Assembly: GCA_023374045.1 (NCBI GenBank)
Contig: CM041780.1
Coordinates: 171,736,085 to 171,800,084, forward strand
Source of the DNA: Limonium bicolor
Lineage: Eukaryota; Streptophyta; Magnoliopsida; Caryophyllales; Plumbaginaceae
Direction: 5' to 3'
DNA: 64,000 nt
Part shown: positions 26,162 through 39,140 of the stretch, one piece after another
How the letters are laid out: every line of letters starts with the position of its first letter
Numbering within the stretch: the first letter of the stretch is position 1
Notes under the pieces: model-generated
The model's input: the letters and a program-made list of their open reading frames with translations, nothing else
The model's database searches: none
What the model was told of the DNA's origin: nothing
Made by a program: the position numbers and the translations under genes

Positions 26162-26430
26162 TCACGTCCACTAAGGACAGGGATATACAGCCCCTCACTG
26201 TTTATCACGTCCACTAAGGACAGGGGATATACAGCCCCTCACTGTCTATCACGTCCACTAAGGACAGGGGATATACAGCCCCTCACTGTTTAATATCAAT
26301 GCCCCTATGGGCGAGGGATATACAGCCCCCTGCTGTTAAATATCAATGCCCCTAGGGCGAGGGATATACAGCCCCCTGCTGTTAAATATCAATGCCCCTA
26401 TGGGCGAGGGATTACAGCCCCCTGCTGTTA
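26162..26430 (-). repeat. Two-type minisatellite in LTR B1
   Basis: Three units of about 43 bp (CACGTCCACTAAGGACAGG...) are followed by three of about 47 bp (ATATCAATGCCCCTATGGGC...). Both unit types end with a GGGATATACAGCCCC-like block and contain short inverted repeats (GTCC/GGAC, GCCC/GGGC). The array is also at 34043-34315 and 41933-42203. Repeats are contiguous without unique spacers, so this is not a CRISPR array. Confidence 0.85.
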
Positions 26431-26744
26431 CCATTGAAAACACGCGCACGTCGAAAGAAAGATTTCCAAGATTGACCTTTTCCAAATTCCCACTAGATCA
26501 CCAACTACCCAGAGCAATACCAAAACACTCAGTCCTACAGAGTGCAGAAGCGTAAACCCTAAGCAGTCAATGTCTAACGGGACACCAAATAGAAGAAACC
26601 AATACCCAAATGAGTTCTACATCCAAGGCTCAGTTAGTCACACAAGCTGAGTTAGTCACACAACCAATTCCTTTTTAAAATTCCTCTTTAAGTCAGTTAG
26701 CGTTTTCCAAAACATTCCACAGGTCAATCAGCAAAAAGATCGGA

Positions 26745-26863
26745 GTACGAGAAATCGTACAAACATTCCATAGAGTCCAAAACACAACAAGCTGAGTACG
26801 AGAAATCGTACAAAACGTTTCATAAAGTCCAAAACACAACAAGCTGAGTACGAGAAATCGTAC
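26745..26863 (-). repeat. Three GTACGA-GAAA-TCGTAC hairpins in LTR B1
   Basis: The 16-base inverted repeat occurs at 26745, 26796 and 26848, spaced 51-52 bp, in a repeat unit that includes CCAAAACACAACAAGCTGA. On the sense (minus) strand the loop would be UUUC. Present in B2 near 34630-34750 and in B3, where the first copy has one change. Confidence 0.75.
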
Positions 26864-29800
26864 CTGGGTAACGCTGTAGCAGTTCTAATCAACTTGCGCA
26901 AACAATCAACAATACTCTAAAGAATATTAAAGGTAGTATATCATCAATCACTTGTAGCCTATGTTACGCTTAAATAAACTCCTTACTCTTATTTCAAAGT
27001 CTCAATTATCTTTTAAGCCCTCACTTAAATTATGTATAATCTTTGAGTTATCTGAGAACGTTGTATAGCCCAAGGTGGTAAGATCAAGGAATGTATTCGA
27101 TTAACATTTGCTAATTGTCCACTCCTATCCACTTTACTCATACTTAACCACAATCCTCACATTCAAGACTTTTGAGACCTCTATATCATAAATGTGTTTA
27201 TGTTATATAATTAAATCTAAGAATTTCGATAATAATCTTAAGCTCAATACCTTTATTCTTAATTTAGAATAAACATTGTATTATGACATATGATGGACTC
27301 ATCTCAGAATACTATACTATTATCTCACAATGTAAAGATTATGCATTTAAACAATATCTACTAGACAACCCATTATGATTAAGTCTTTCCCTTAACTTAA
27401 TTAAGATCTACATCTTGTATTGGAATCATAATGTTGTAGATACAATTTATTATAACTTAATTGAGCCACTACACTCAATTATCATATCCTTAGTTCAGAA
27501 TGACTTCCTATTATAACCGTCTAATAATCTTGCCATAAGATGTTGAATTACCTCTCATATTGAAACAACTATATTATAGTTAACTTAGACTTATCGAACC
27601 CTCACATTTAGTATTCACAAGGTACATTATTTGCTTAATTATTACCTATATAATAAGGTGTTTAAATATAACCTTTTATGTATCCTTACTTACCTTTAAT
27701 CTCCTAAATGTTTTATTTTTACACACATACACTCTATAGACTATGTATAATCCTTTTGTACTAACCTTCAATAAACTTAAGCCTTAAATACGTTTTAAAT
27801 TGTTTTACAAAACCTAAAGTTTCAAAGGAATAACCTAATAAATTAATTTCCTTTATTGTATTTAGGATGGACAATATATCTACATAGAGTAGAATTTATC
27901 AGAGAATTAAATTCTGGTTCATAAGTGAAATTGTTAGTTATTTAATAAGATAATCTATTATGAAAATTCTCATATCTTATATTCAAATAACCTATCATTA
28001 CGTCCCATTACCGTAAAGTATATCAATATAATATCTTATGTAACTTAGTTTTGTCTGACAAAAGGTTCAAAGGTTTAAGTATCAAATTCCTATTTAAAAA
28101 CCTTCCTATAAATTCTCACTACTAAATACCTCACTTAACTGTAAACTCACCTCCTAAGTATTAATAATAAATGTTATAAATGTATTTCATATGGCTTATC
28201 TAATGCCAAGAAACTTAAGGATAATTATTTAGATAAATTTCCAAATCATCGTTTAATATAGATTATATCATAATCCTTTTAATGATTCTATCTTAAAACA
28301 TTAAGTTATATTTCAATACCATAAATGTTAAGAAATGATTAAATCGAGACTTACTAACCCACCTCACCTTAAGATGTAAAAGTATTTATTTATTTTATTA
28401 TTGTTTATATATTAAGAATATTTAGATGTATAAATATTTTATTTATTTATTAATTATATAATAAGTTCTATTTGTGTAAAATCTAATTACAAATATTCCT
28501 AAGTCCCAACTTATTAATTACCTAACCAAATTATAGATTTACATTCTGGTCTTTGACAAATAATATTACACACGTATTTTAATATGGTTTATATAAATCT
28601 TAGAAATCCAAGATAACTCTTTAAGCTAAATTTCATAACCACAATTCAATACTACCTCATATAATATTTTAATAGTATTATGTATATGTTCAGTTCAACT
28701 TATTAATTCCTTCATATTCTATTTGCTATAAGGCATTTTATGTCCTTTATTTATTTATTTATCGTATATGTATACTAGGATTTATTCAAGACATTCTTTA
28801 TGTAGTTTAATTACATCTAATTATTTATATTAACTTTTACACACACCTACATCCAAATATAGTTTACAAAAATAAAGTATTTTCCTTAGTTTCAATTAAG
28901 TATATTAACCACCATATTATATAATTAATATAAATGTAGATTAATTTAGCTCCTTGATTTAACCTAAGTTACTATTTTATTTCTTTTACATATATGTGTA
29001 AATATATATATATATTCCTTAGTTTTAATTAAGAATATTAACTCATATATATATAAATAAATAAAATGTAGAATAATTAAATTCCTTGATTTAACATAAG
29101 TTTCTATTTTAAATCTACCATATAAGTATATATACATATATGTAAATAATTTCACTTCTCATAAAAACTAATACCTTACTGATATAAAGTGTTAATTTAG
29201 TGTTCCATATTTTTCCCAGCTTAAAAAGTTCATTAACAAACCATACTTTAATTTTTGGTTACATTAAAAACCTTATATTATAGGTTATTCTTATGAAAAA
29301 CTCATAAACACAATTTTTAAAACCTTTTACCAGTGCCCAAAATATCCCAAATTTAATATACAGTAACTATAACATTTTAGACATATTATAAAATTTTTAT
29401 TTCATAAAAATATCTTTTTAATTTAGCCAAATAATTCCAGAAAACCCGTAACTTGCAAAAATCAAACTTATGCTTGAAAACTCCAAAACCATATTAATTT
29501 ACATCAAAATAAACTAGATAAAATAAGGAATCTATGGTTAAAATTCCAAGTCAAAATACATTCGGGAAGATATTTAAATTAACCCAACAAGTTAAGACTA
29601 TTTACTGGAATTTACTAAAAACTTAATCTGAAACGTTTTAATCTCAGCCGTCCAATCCTTTAAGAACCGATCGAACGGTCCCTGAAGCCCAAGTTCATCA
29701 GCGAATTCAAACTCGACTTCGAGTACTAATTCGCGATTTTCTCTCAATCTACAGAACGAAATCGAGTGATTCTTGTTTCTATGGTTTCGAAATCAAATTT

Positions 29801-31250
29801 CGGTCCTAATGATACCGATTTCCCCAATTATAAAGCAGTATTCATCGAATTCGATTCTGGGTTTATATTCGAATAGAGTTATAAGGGTTTCGAATTCGAT
29901 TCTTACAAATTCACTCAATCTATTGCGTAATTGATACAATTGAAACGTGTTTTTGACCGATAATGTAACATAGTTTAGCATGGTAGAAGGAATTTGAAGG
30001 AAACTTACAGGAGTTGTGCGAATTGAGTGATTTCGAATTCGAAAATCTGGAAAAGTTTGAACTTGAATGTTTTCGAGGAGCTCACTTTGCAGATCTATAA
30101 GTTAAGTTCTAGATCGAATTAGAACACGTATAAGGGCTTAATCGAAAGAGGAAACTTAAATCTACATATTGATAACAAGAAATAATCCTAACTCACAACA
30201 CACAGAAAGAAATCGAAGCTAGAAGTTGCGAGTTTACCTTACGTTTTCTGGAAAGAAAACTGTGATTTTATGCTGTGATGAATTCGAAACTTTAGACACC
30301 TCTCTGTTACAAACGGTTTGGAATTGGCTTTGGTCATCAACATGAAAGTTATAGAGGGATTAGAGCTCTTCAAAACGAGCTAAAGAACATGGAATTTGGC
30401 TGAGAAACGAAGAAGTTATGGCTAGTCAAAGTTACCTGAATTCGAAGAGAAACTGGAAAACTGCAGCAACGGTTTTGCAGGGTGGCAACTTTGGCTCGAA
30501 TTTCCGGTTGATTTAGAACGAGTTAGGGCTTGTGTGAGTTATGGTTGTTTAGAGGAAATGTAGGAGAAGGCAACAAAGAAGACGGCACTCAAAAATTCCA
30601 TAAGATGAGAAAGTTATGAAGGTCACAAGATAGGGCAAAATCGGTTCCGAAAATCGTGGAGATAAAATCAAGTGTGGGCGCGTGTGAGCTTGACACGTGG
30701 CAGATTTTAAAATTTTGGCTCAAAACTTCAATCTAGCATAACTTTGGCTAGGATGATCCGTTTTTGACGTTCTTTTTATCGATCTTCATGGTTTTCCATA
30801 ACCTATTTATTGGTATAGGTTTCATGGCCTGGTTTGACCATTCTTAAAAAGTCAACTCTAGCAAGGCTTAATAAGCTTTAAGGTTTCTAGAATTTTATAT
30901 TGACTTTTATGTTTCAAAACAATGTTCCAACACTTCCTAAAATCTTTATAATATAGTTGGAGTGTTTAGAAATTTTCCCAATATGGACTTATAAATCTTA
31001 TTATTAAATTCATAATACTATATAATAATATATATAATTAGGGTTAAATAGGAGAAAACCCCTAAATAAATTTCACAATTCCATATACTAATTTAATATT
31101 CATAATTCCATATAATAATTTAATATTCATAACTCCATATAATAATTTAATATTCATAATTCCATAAAATAATTTAATACTTAATAGTATTATTAAAGGT
31201 TTAATAAAAGAAATCCCCTAAATTAATTTAAATTAATTTAGGGTATTTCA

Positions 31251-31287
31251 GTATATCCCCCTTAAAAGAAACTTCGCCTCGAAGTTT
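31251..31287 (-). promoter_or_regulatory. Polypurine tract and hairpin, element B
   Basis: Minus strand: AACTTCG-AGG-CGAAGTT, then TCTTTTAAGGGGGATATAC, then TGAAAT. Compared with A and C the stem has a T-A pair changed to C-G on both arms. Also at 39141-39177 and 47025-47061. Confidence 0.85.
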
Positions 31288-31600
31288 AAGAAAATCACTA
31301 GTAGGCACTCACACCACTTCGGGTGTGCTAAGACAATCATAATTCCAATGAAATTCCATACCAATCCAATCCTTTATTTCCATCCATTTCCATAACAACA
31401 TTCCACTCGAGATTACTCAAACTCAAAACGAACCAAGATATACCAAGACATAGCATGATGAAAATCAACAGTCACATACTGTGTCATATTGTAAGAACCA
31501 AGCACATACAAACACCTCTCATTCTGCTAATACTGTTTTCCCTTTACTAACAATGCAACAAGGCATAATCCGGATGAGATAACGAAGGAGGAGTATGCCA

Positions 31601-31640
31601 GCATATCCCCCTTAAAAGAGCTAAGGTACGCCCTCGTACC
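31601..31640 (-). promoter_or_regulatory. Second hairpin plus polypurine tract, element B
   Basis: Minus strand: GGTACG-AGGG-CGTACC, a short spacer TTAG, then CTCTTTTAAGGGGGATATGC. Same module as in A, C and LARD; also at 39491-39530. Confidence 0.6.
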
Positions 31641-33303
31641 GCTACTAACGACACATTCAAATAATTCAACACCTTATTAACCAGCTTTGTTGTAAATTTT
31701 TATTGCACCGTTGATTTTATCTGCGATCGATATATATATATATATCTGTATCTCTTGATTGTTTTGTATTTGTATTTTCTTCACTGTTATAAAATTTTTA
31801 TTTTATGATCCTTATCCTTTCATTTTATGACCGGTACGAATTATATGTCCATATATGATAATTTATCATATCAATTATATTACCAAGCTATAAACCAGGT
31901 GTAACGTACTTGAGTAGTTTAAAATAATATTTCAGATAATTTAATAATCCTCAATAATCTTCCAAAATTATCTTCAAAGGTTTATTAGTCAACCATATGT
32001 TAAAACTTTATAAAATAAATTTTTGTTCTATGCAAGTATTCTTCTGATTATTAAATCTTAGTACTCCCTTAGACAATGGTGGCTTCTGTAAATACACTCT
32101 TAGTGCGACTTCTAAGATTTTATCTATGTATAAGGTTAAACTTCTAAATAAACATGAGGATTTCCAAATCTTTAAGTAACTCTCAATTTCTCACTAGATG
32201 CTCAATATTCCGAGTATTTAAGGATCAATGATATTTAGTTTAGTGTTACTCTTCTCTTCACTTAATCTTTAAGTAACTTCCTTTAATGGTTTTTATATTC
32301 AACAAGGGGTAGATGTTCTACCTTGAAGTACCCAAATTTTAAATTCCTTTCCTCCATATATAGGTATTTTTCACCAAATATTTAACTCAATAAATCCTTT
32401 ACATGTATGAATTTAATACTGGATATTAAGATATAAATTTAAAATTGTTCATTGTGGCTAGTAATGAAATATGCCCAGCTTAAGACTTCATGATGGTAAC
32501 GTCTTACCACCAATCCTCCTCAAGTTCAACACAATCCATCACTTACGTAGAAGATTATTTACGATTAGATGACAAGGCTTGTCTAGCCCCTAAACTTCTA
32601 GAAGTGGGTGTGCACCCCCACTACTTTCAGCCTAGGAGTTCGTCGCACCAGCACTTCCCGTAGGGTGTTAGATTTTTGTGTTTTCTTTCTAAAGTTAGCA
32701 TAGAGATTTAGTGTGGTTTATGGGTTCGGGTGTATGCTACTAGTGTTGGTTAACTTAGTAATTTTCTAGACTTAAGATTTATCCAAACATTACCTTTAGG
32801 CAACAATTTGTACCAAGTAATTCTTGAGATTTATTTTCAAACTTTAAAAGAGTTGAAGTACTTTCACATAATATCAATACTAATTTAGTTATTTAAAGTT
32901 CTATTTGTATACTGTTTTCAACCAAAAGTATTCTTTAAAATTCTAGGAATTTGTGTACTAGCCTTTAAAGAATTGCATTTTTAGCAGTGTATTCTCCATG
33001 AGTATGCTTTTGAAAAATAGCTTAATATTTGGTTTATCTCAACCAAAATCTTATCGTACTTACTATAGGATGTTCCAAACTTATATATATATATATATTG
33101 TACTTTATTGTTGGAACGGTATAACCACACATCACACTCAACAGACATTCACAAAAGAAAAGTGTGTAAAGGAATCGTTCACAATTCCAAAAAGGGTTAG
33201 AAGTCGTGCCTTACTGGAGTCCTCACTTCCCAATTCTACCCCAGTTCCCCAGTTTTAAGTGCACCTATAATCTAAGTATTTCACTCGGCTTGTTTTCTCG
33301 GGT

Positions 33304-33330
33304 TCAGAGCGTAACTACGCTCTGATACCA
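33304..33330 (-). promoter_or_regulatory. Primer-binding site and hairpin, element B
   Basis: Minus strand TGGTATCAGAGC, complementary to initiator tRNA-Met, begins 5 bases inside the LTR B2 boundary. TCAGAGCGTA pairs with TACGCTCTGA around a 2-base loop. Repeated at 41193-41219. Confidence 0.85.
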
Positions 33331-33335
33331 CTTTC

Positions 33336-36300
33336 TGTAACACCCCTATAATAATAAAACAACAGCGGAAAATAAACTAAAGGTGCTACAGACCATCGGG
33401 CTCCAAACACCTGATACCAACCTCACCAATTACAACCATTACAATTAACTAAGTTACGGTCTGAACTTCGAGAAAACTTAACATAAACATAATTATAATA
33501 AAACACATTCACTCTCCATAAACCTAATCCCATCCCAATCACTCATGCTCGTCGTGGCCACCTGTAAATCAATTTGTACCTGCAAGATGAAACCAAGCAG
33601 CCCACCCCGAGAGGGGTGAGTCAGTTCCCTGGAATGGAACTGGTACAATTCTCCAAAAACAAACTTATAAAACATCACTCTTCAAAATAAAAAGTAACAT
33701 GAAAACAAACTCTTAAAAGTAAAACAGAGATAAAGCACTTCAAAACAATCAAGTTAAAGAGAAAAGAAAACAAGACAAAGATAGAGATAGAGAACTTCCA
33801 AACAAGTCATCCACTTAAGTAGTCACACCACATAGTTAGTAAGCATCTATTGTTGATGTTAGAACCAATTCTGGTTAAGAAGAGACAGACTCAAGTAGTC
33901 ACAAGGGACTAGGAATGATATGAATACCCATAACCCGTGGTAGACAGTTTATGTCCCCACCATTTCAGAAAGCTGAATCCCATAGACAAGATATACTCAA
34001 GAATGGAATAATTTTAACTGGGAGAGATGGCCCCCACCGCCAATCACGTCCACTAAGGACAGGGGATATACAGCCCCTCACTGTTTATCACGTCCACTAA
34101 GGACAGGGGATATACAGCCCCTCACTATCTATCACGTCCACTAAGGACAGGGGATATACAGCCCCTCACTGTTTAATATCAATGCCCCTATGGGCGAGGG
34201 ATATACAGCCCCCTGCTGTTAAATATCAATGCCCCTATGGGCGAGGGATATACAGCCCCCTGCTGTTAAATATCAATGCCCCTATGGGCGAGGGATATAC
34301 AGCCCCCTGCTGTTACCATTGAAAACACGCGCACGTCGAAAGAAAGATTTCTAAGATTGACCTTTTCCAAATTCCCACTAGATCACCAACTACCCAGAGC
34401 AATACCAAAACACTCAGTCCTACAGAGTGCAGAAGCGTAAACCCTAAGCAGTCAATGTCTAACGGGACACCAAATAGAAGAAACCAATACCCAAATGAGT
34501 TCTACATCCAAGGCTCAGTTAGTCACACAAGCTGAGTTAGTCACACAACCAATTCCTTTTTAAAGATTCCTCTTTAAGTCAGTTAGCGTTTTCCAAAACA
34601 TTCCACAGGTCAATCAGCAAAAAGATCGGAGTACGAGAAATCGTACAAACATTCCATAGAGTCCAAAACACAACAAGCTGAGTACGAGAAATCGTACAAA
34701 ACGTTTCATAAAGTCCAAAACACAACAAGCTGAGTACGAGAAATCGTACCTGGGTAACGCTGTAGCAGTTCTAATCAACTTGCGCAAACAATCAACAATA
34801 CTCTAAAGAATATTAAAGGTAGTATATCATCAATCACTTGTAGCCTATGTTACGCTTAAATAAACTCCTTACTCTTATTTCAAAGTCCTCAATTATAGCC
34901 CTCACTTAAATGTTATGTATAATCTTTGAGTTATCTGAGAACGTTGTATAGCCCAAGGTGGTAAGATCAAGGAATGTATTCGATTAACATTTGCTAATTG
35001 TCCACTCCTATCCACTTTACTCATACTTAACCACAATCCTCACATTCAAGACTTTTGAGACCTCTATATCATAAATGTGTTTTGTTATATAATTAAATCT
35101 AAGAATTTCGATAATAATCTTAAGCTCAATACCTTTATTCTTAATTTAGAATAAACATTGTATTATGACATATGATGGACTCATCTCAGAATACTATACT
35201 ATTATCTCACAATGTAAAGATTATGCATTTAAACAATATCTACTAGACAACCCATTATGATTAAGTCTTTCCCTTAACTTAATTAAGATCTACATCTTGT
35301 ATATTGGAATCATAATGTTGTAGATACAATTTATTATAACTTAATTGAGCCACTACACTCAATTATCATATCCTTAGTTCAGAATGACTTCCTATTATAA
35401 CCGTCTAATAATCTTGCCATAAGATGTTGAATTACCTCTCATATTGAAACAACTATATTATAGTTAACTTAGACTTATCGAACCCTCACATTTAGTATTC
35501 ACAAGGTACATTATTTGCTTAATTATTACCTATATAATAAGGTGTTTAAATATAACCTTTTATGTATCCTTACTTACCTTTAATCTCCTAAATGTTTTAT
35601 TTTTACACACATACACTCTATAGACTATGTATAATCCTTTTGTACTAACCTTCAATAAACTTAAGCCTTAAATACGTTTTAAATTGTTTTACAAAACCTA
35701 AAGTTTCAAAGGAATAACCTAATAAATTAATTTCCTTTATTGTATTTAGGATGGACAATATATCTACATAGAGTAGAATTTATCAGAGAATTAAATTCTG
35801 GTTCATAAGTGAAATTGTTAGTTATTTAATAAGATAATCTATTATGAAAATTCTCATATCTTATATTCAAATAACCTATCATTACGTCCCATTACCGTAA
35901 AGTATATCAATATAATATCTTATGTAACTTAGTTTTGTCTGACGAAAGGTTCAAAGGTTTTAAGTATCAAATTCCTATTTAAAAACCTTCCTATAAATTC
36001 TCACTACTAAATACCTCACTTAACTGTAAACTCACCTCCTAAGTATTAATAATAAATGTTATAAATGTATTTCATATGGCTTATCTAATGCCAAGAAACT
36101 TAAGGATAATTATTTAGATAAATTTCCAAATCATCGTTTAATATAGATTATATCATAATCCTTTTAATGATTCTATCTTAAAACATTAAGTTATATTTCA
36201 ATACCATAAATGTTAAGAAATGATTAAATCGAGACTTACTAACCCACCTCACCTTAAGATGTAAAAGTATTTTATTTATTTTATTATTGTTTATATATTA

Positions 36301-39140
36301 AGAATATTTAGATGTATAATATTTTATTTATTTATTAATTATATAATAAGTTCTATTTGTGTAAAATCTAATTACAAATATTCCTAAGTCCCAACTTATT
36401 AATTACCTAACCAAATTATAGATTTACATTCTGGTCTTTGACAAATAATATTACACACGTATTTTAATATGGTTTATATAAATCTTAGAAATCCAAGATA
36501 ACTCTTTAAGCTAAATTTCATAACCACAATTCAATACTACCTCATATAATATTCTTTTAATAGTATTATGTATATGTTCAGTTCAACTTATTAATTCCTT
36601 CATATTCTATTTGCTATAAGGCATTTTATGTCCTTTATTTATTTATTTATCGTATATGTATACTAGGATTTATTCAAGACATTCTTTATGTAGTTTAATT
36701 ACATCTAATTATTTATATTAACTTTTACACACACCTACATCCAAAATATAGTTTACAAAAATAAAGTATTTTCCTTAGTTTCAATTAAGTATATTAACCA
36801 CCATATTATATAATTAATATAAATGTAGATTAATTTAGCTCCTTGATTTAACCTAAGTTACTATTTTATTTCTTTTACATATATGTGTATATATATATAT
36901 ATTCCTTAGTTTTAATTAAGAATATTAACTCATATAATATAATAAATAAATAAAATGTAGAATAATTAAATTCCTTGATTTAACATAAGTTTCTATTTTA
37001 AATCTACCATATAAGTATATATACATATATGTAAATAATTTCACTTCTCATAAAAACTAATACCTTACTGATATAAAGTGTTAATTTAGTGTTCCATATT
37101 TTTCCCAGCTTAAAAAGTTCATTAACAAACCATACTTTAATTTTTGGTTACATTAAAAACCTTATATTATAGGTTATTCTTATGAAAAACTCATAAACAC
37201 AATTTTTAAAACCTTTTACCAGTGCCCAAAATTCCCAAATTTAATATACAGTAACTATAACATTTTAGACATATTATAAAATTTTTATTTCATAAAAATA
37301 TCTTTTTAATTTAGCCAAATAATTCCAGAAAACCCGTAACTTGCAAAAATCATAACTTATGCTTGAAAACTCCAAAACCATATTAATTTACATCAAAATA
37401 AACTAGATAAAATAAGGAATCTATGGTTAAAATTCCAAGTCAAAATACATTCGGGAAGATATTTAAATTAACCCAACAAGTTAAGACTATTTACTGGAAT
37501 TTACTAAAAACTTAATCTGAAACGTTTTAATCTCAGCCGTCCAATCCTTTAAGAACCGATCGAACGGTCCCTGAAGCCCAAGTTCATCAGCGAATTCAAA
37601 CTCGACTTCGAGTACTAATTCGCGATTTTCTCTCAATCTACAGAACGAAATCGAGTGATTCTTGTTTCTATGGTTTCGAAATCAAATTTCGGTCCTAATG
37701 ATACCGATTTCCCCAATTATAATGCAGTATTCATCGAATTCGATTCTGGGTTTATATTCGAATAGAGTTATAAGGGTTTCGAATTCGATTCTTACAAATT
37801 CACTCAATCTATTGCGTAATTGATACAATTGAAACGTGTTTTTGACCGATAATGTAACATAGTTTAGCATGGTAGAAGGAATTTGAAGGAAACTTACAGG
37901 AGTTGTGCGAATTGAGTGATTTCGAATTCGAAAATCTGGAAAAGTTTGAACTTGAATGTTTTCGAGGAGCTCACTTTGCAGATCTATAAGTTAAGTTCTA
38001 GATCGAATTAGAACACGTATAAGGGCTTAATCGAAAGAGGAAACTTAATCTACATATTGATAACAAGAAATAATCCTAACTCACAACACACAGAAAGAAA
38101 TCGAAGCTAGAAGTTGCGAGTTTACCTTACGTTTTCTGGAAAGAAAACTGTGATTTTATGCTGTGATGAATTCGAAACTTTAGACACCTCTCTGTTACAA
38201 ACGGTTTGGAATTGGCTTTGGTCATCAACATGAAAGTTATAGAGGGATTAGAGCTCTTCAAAACGAGCTAAAGAACATGGAATTTGGCTGAGAAACGAAG
38301 AAGTTATGGCTAGTCAAAGTTACCTGAATTCGAAGAGAAACTGGAAAACTGCAGCAACGGTTTTGCAGGGTGGCAACTTTGGCTCGAATTTCCGGTTGAT
38401 TTAGAACGAGTTAGGGCTTGTGTGAGTTATGGTTGTTTAGAGGAAATGTAGGAGAAGGCAACAAAGAAGACGGCACTCAAAAATTCCATAAGATGAGAAA
38501 GTTATGAAGGTCACAAGATAGGGCAAAATCGGTTCCGAAAATCGTGGAGATAAAATCCAAGTGTGGGCGCGTGTGAGCCTGACACGTGGCAGATTTTAAA
38601 ATTTTGGCTCAAAACTTCAATCTAGCATAACTTTGGCTAGGATGATCCGTTTTTGACGTTCTTTTTATCGATCTTCATGGTTTTCCATAACCTATTTATT
38701 GGTATAGGTTTCATGGCCTGGTTTGACCATTCTTAAAAAGTCAACTCTAGCAAGGCTTAATAAGCTTTAAGGTTTCTAGAATTTTATATTGACTTTTATG
38801 TTTCAAAACAATGTTCCAACACTTCCTAAAATCTTTATAATATAGTTGGAGTGTTTAGAAATTTTCCCAATATTTATGGACTTATAAATCTTATTATTAA
38901 ATTCATAATACTATATAATAATATAATAATTAGGGTTAAATAGGAGAAAACCCCTAAATAAATTTCACAATTCCATATACTAATTTAATATTCATAATTC
39001 CATATAATTTAATATTCATAACTCCATATAATAATTTAATATTCATAATTCCATAAAATAATTTAATACTTAATAGTATTATTAAAGGTTTAATAAAAGA
39101 AATCCCCTAAATTAATTTAAATTAATTTAGGGGTATTTCA
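33336..39140 (-). repeat. LTR B2 (5805 bp)
   Basis: Almost identical to B1, differing mainly by short indels such as microsatellite length near 36890 and 38920. It is shared by the two internal copies, being 5' LTR for the left one and 3' LTR for the right one. Confidence 0.9.

Larger units (their letters stand above)
25461..31250 (-). repeat. LTR B1 (5790 bp)
   Basis: Minus-strand ends TGAAATACCC and GGTGTTACA. Mostly AT-rich and non-coding. Contains tandem hairpins (25699-25763), a minisatellite (26162-26430) and three GTACGA/TCGTAC hairpins (26745-26863). The 62-codon ORF at 29793-29981 is on the sense strand but has no recognised similarity and is broken in LTR B3. Confidence 0.9.
31251..33335 (-). 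other. Internal region of element B, copy 1
   Basis: 2085 bp from polypurine tract (31251-31268) to PBS (33319-33330). It has a second hairpin-polypurine module (31601-31640), an AT microsatellite near 33083 and a short GC-richer patch near 32580-32660. No protein with recognisable retroviral motifs is encoded on either strand; the 86-codon ORF at 32998-33258 is on the antisense strand. The element must depend on proteins supplied in trans. Confidence 0.8.

Noticed and set aside
26162..26430. Possible CRISPR-like repeat array
   Set aside because: Units are contiguous with no unique spacers, it lies in an LTR of a plant retrotransposon, and the same array recurs in all three LTRs.
29793..29981. 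62-codon sense-strand ORF in LTR B, also at 37682-37870
   Set aside because: Identical only because the LTRs are copies of each other; broken in LTR B3; no recognisable domain.
32460..32660. GC-richer patch in the interior of B as a possible captured gene fragment
   Set aside because: The open frame is short, on the antisense strand, and differs in frame between copies 1 and 2 through a one-base change; nothing recognisable.
32998..33258. 86-codon ORF in the internal region of B, also at 40881-41147
   Set aside because: Antisense to the element, contains a TA microsatellite translated as a Tyr-Ile run that changes length between copies, and has no similarity to gag.
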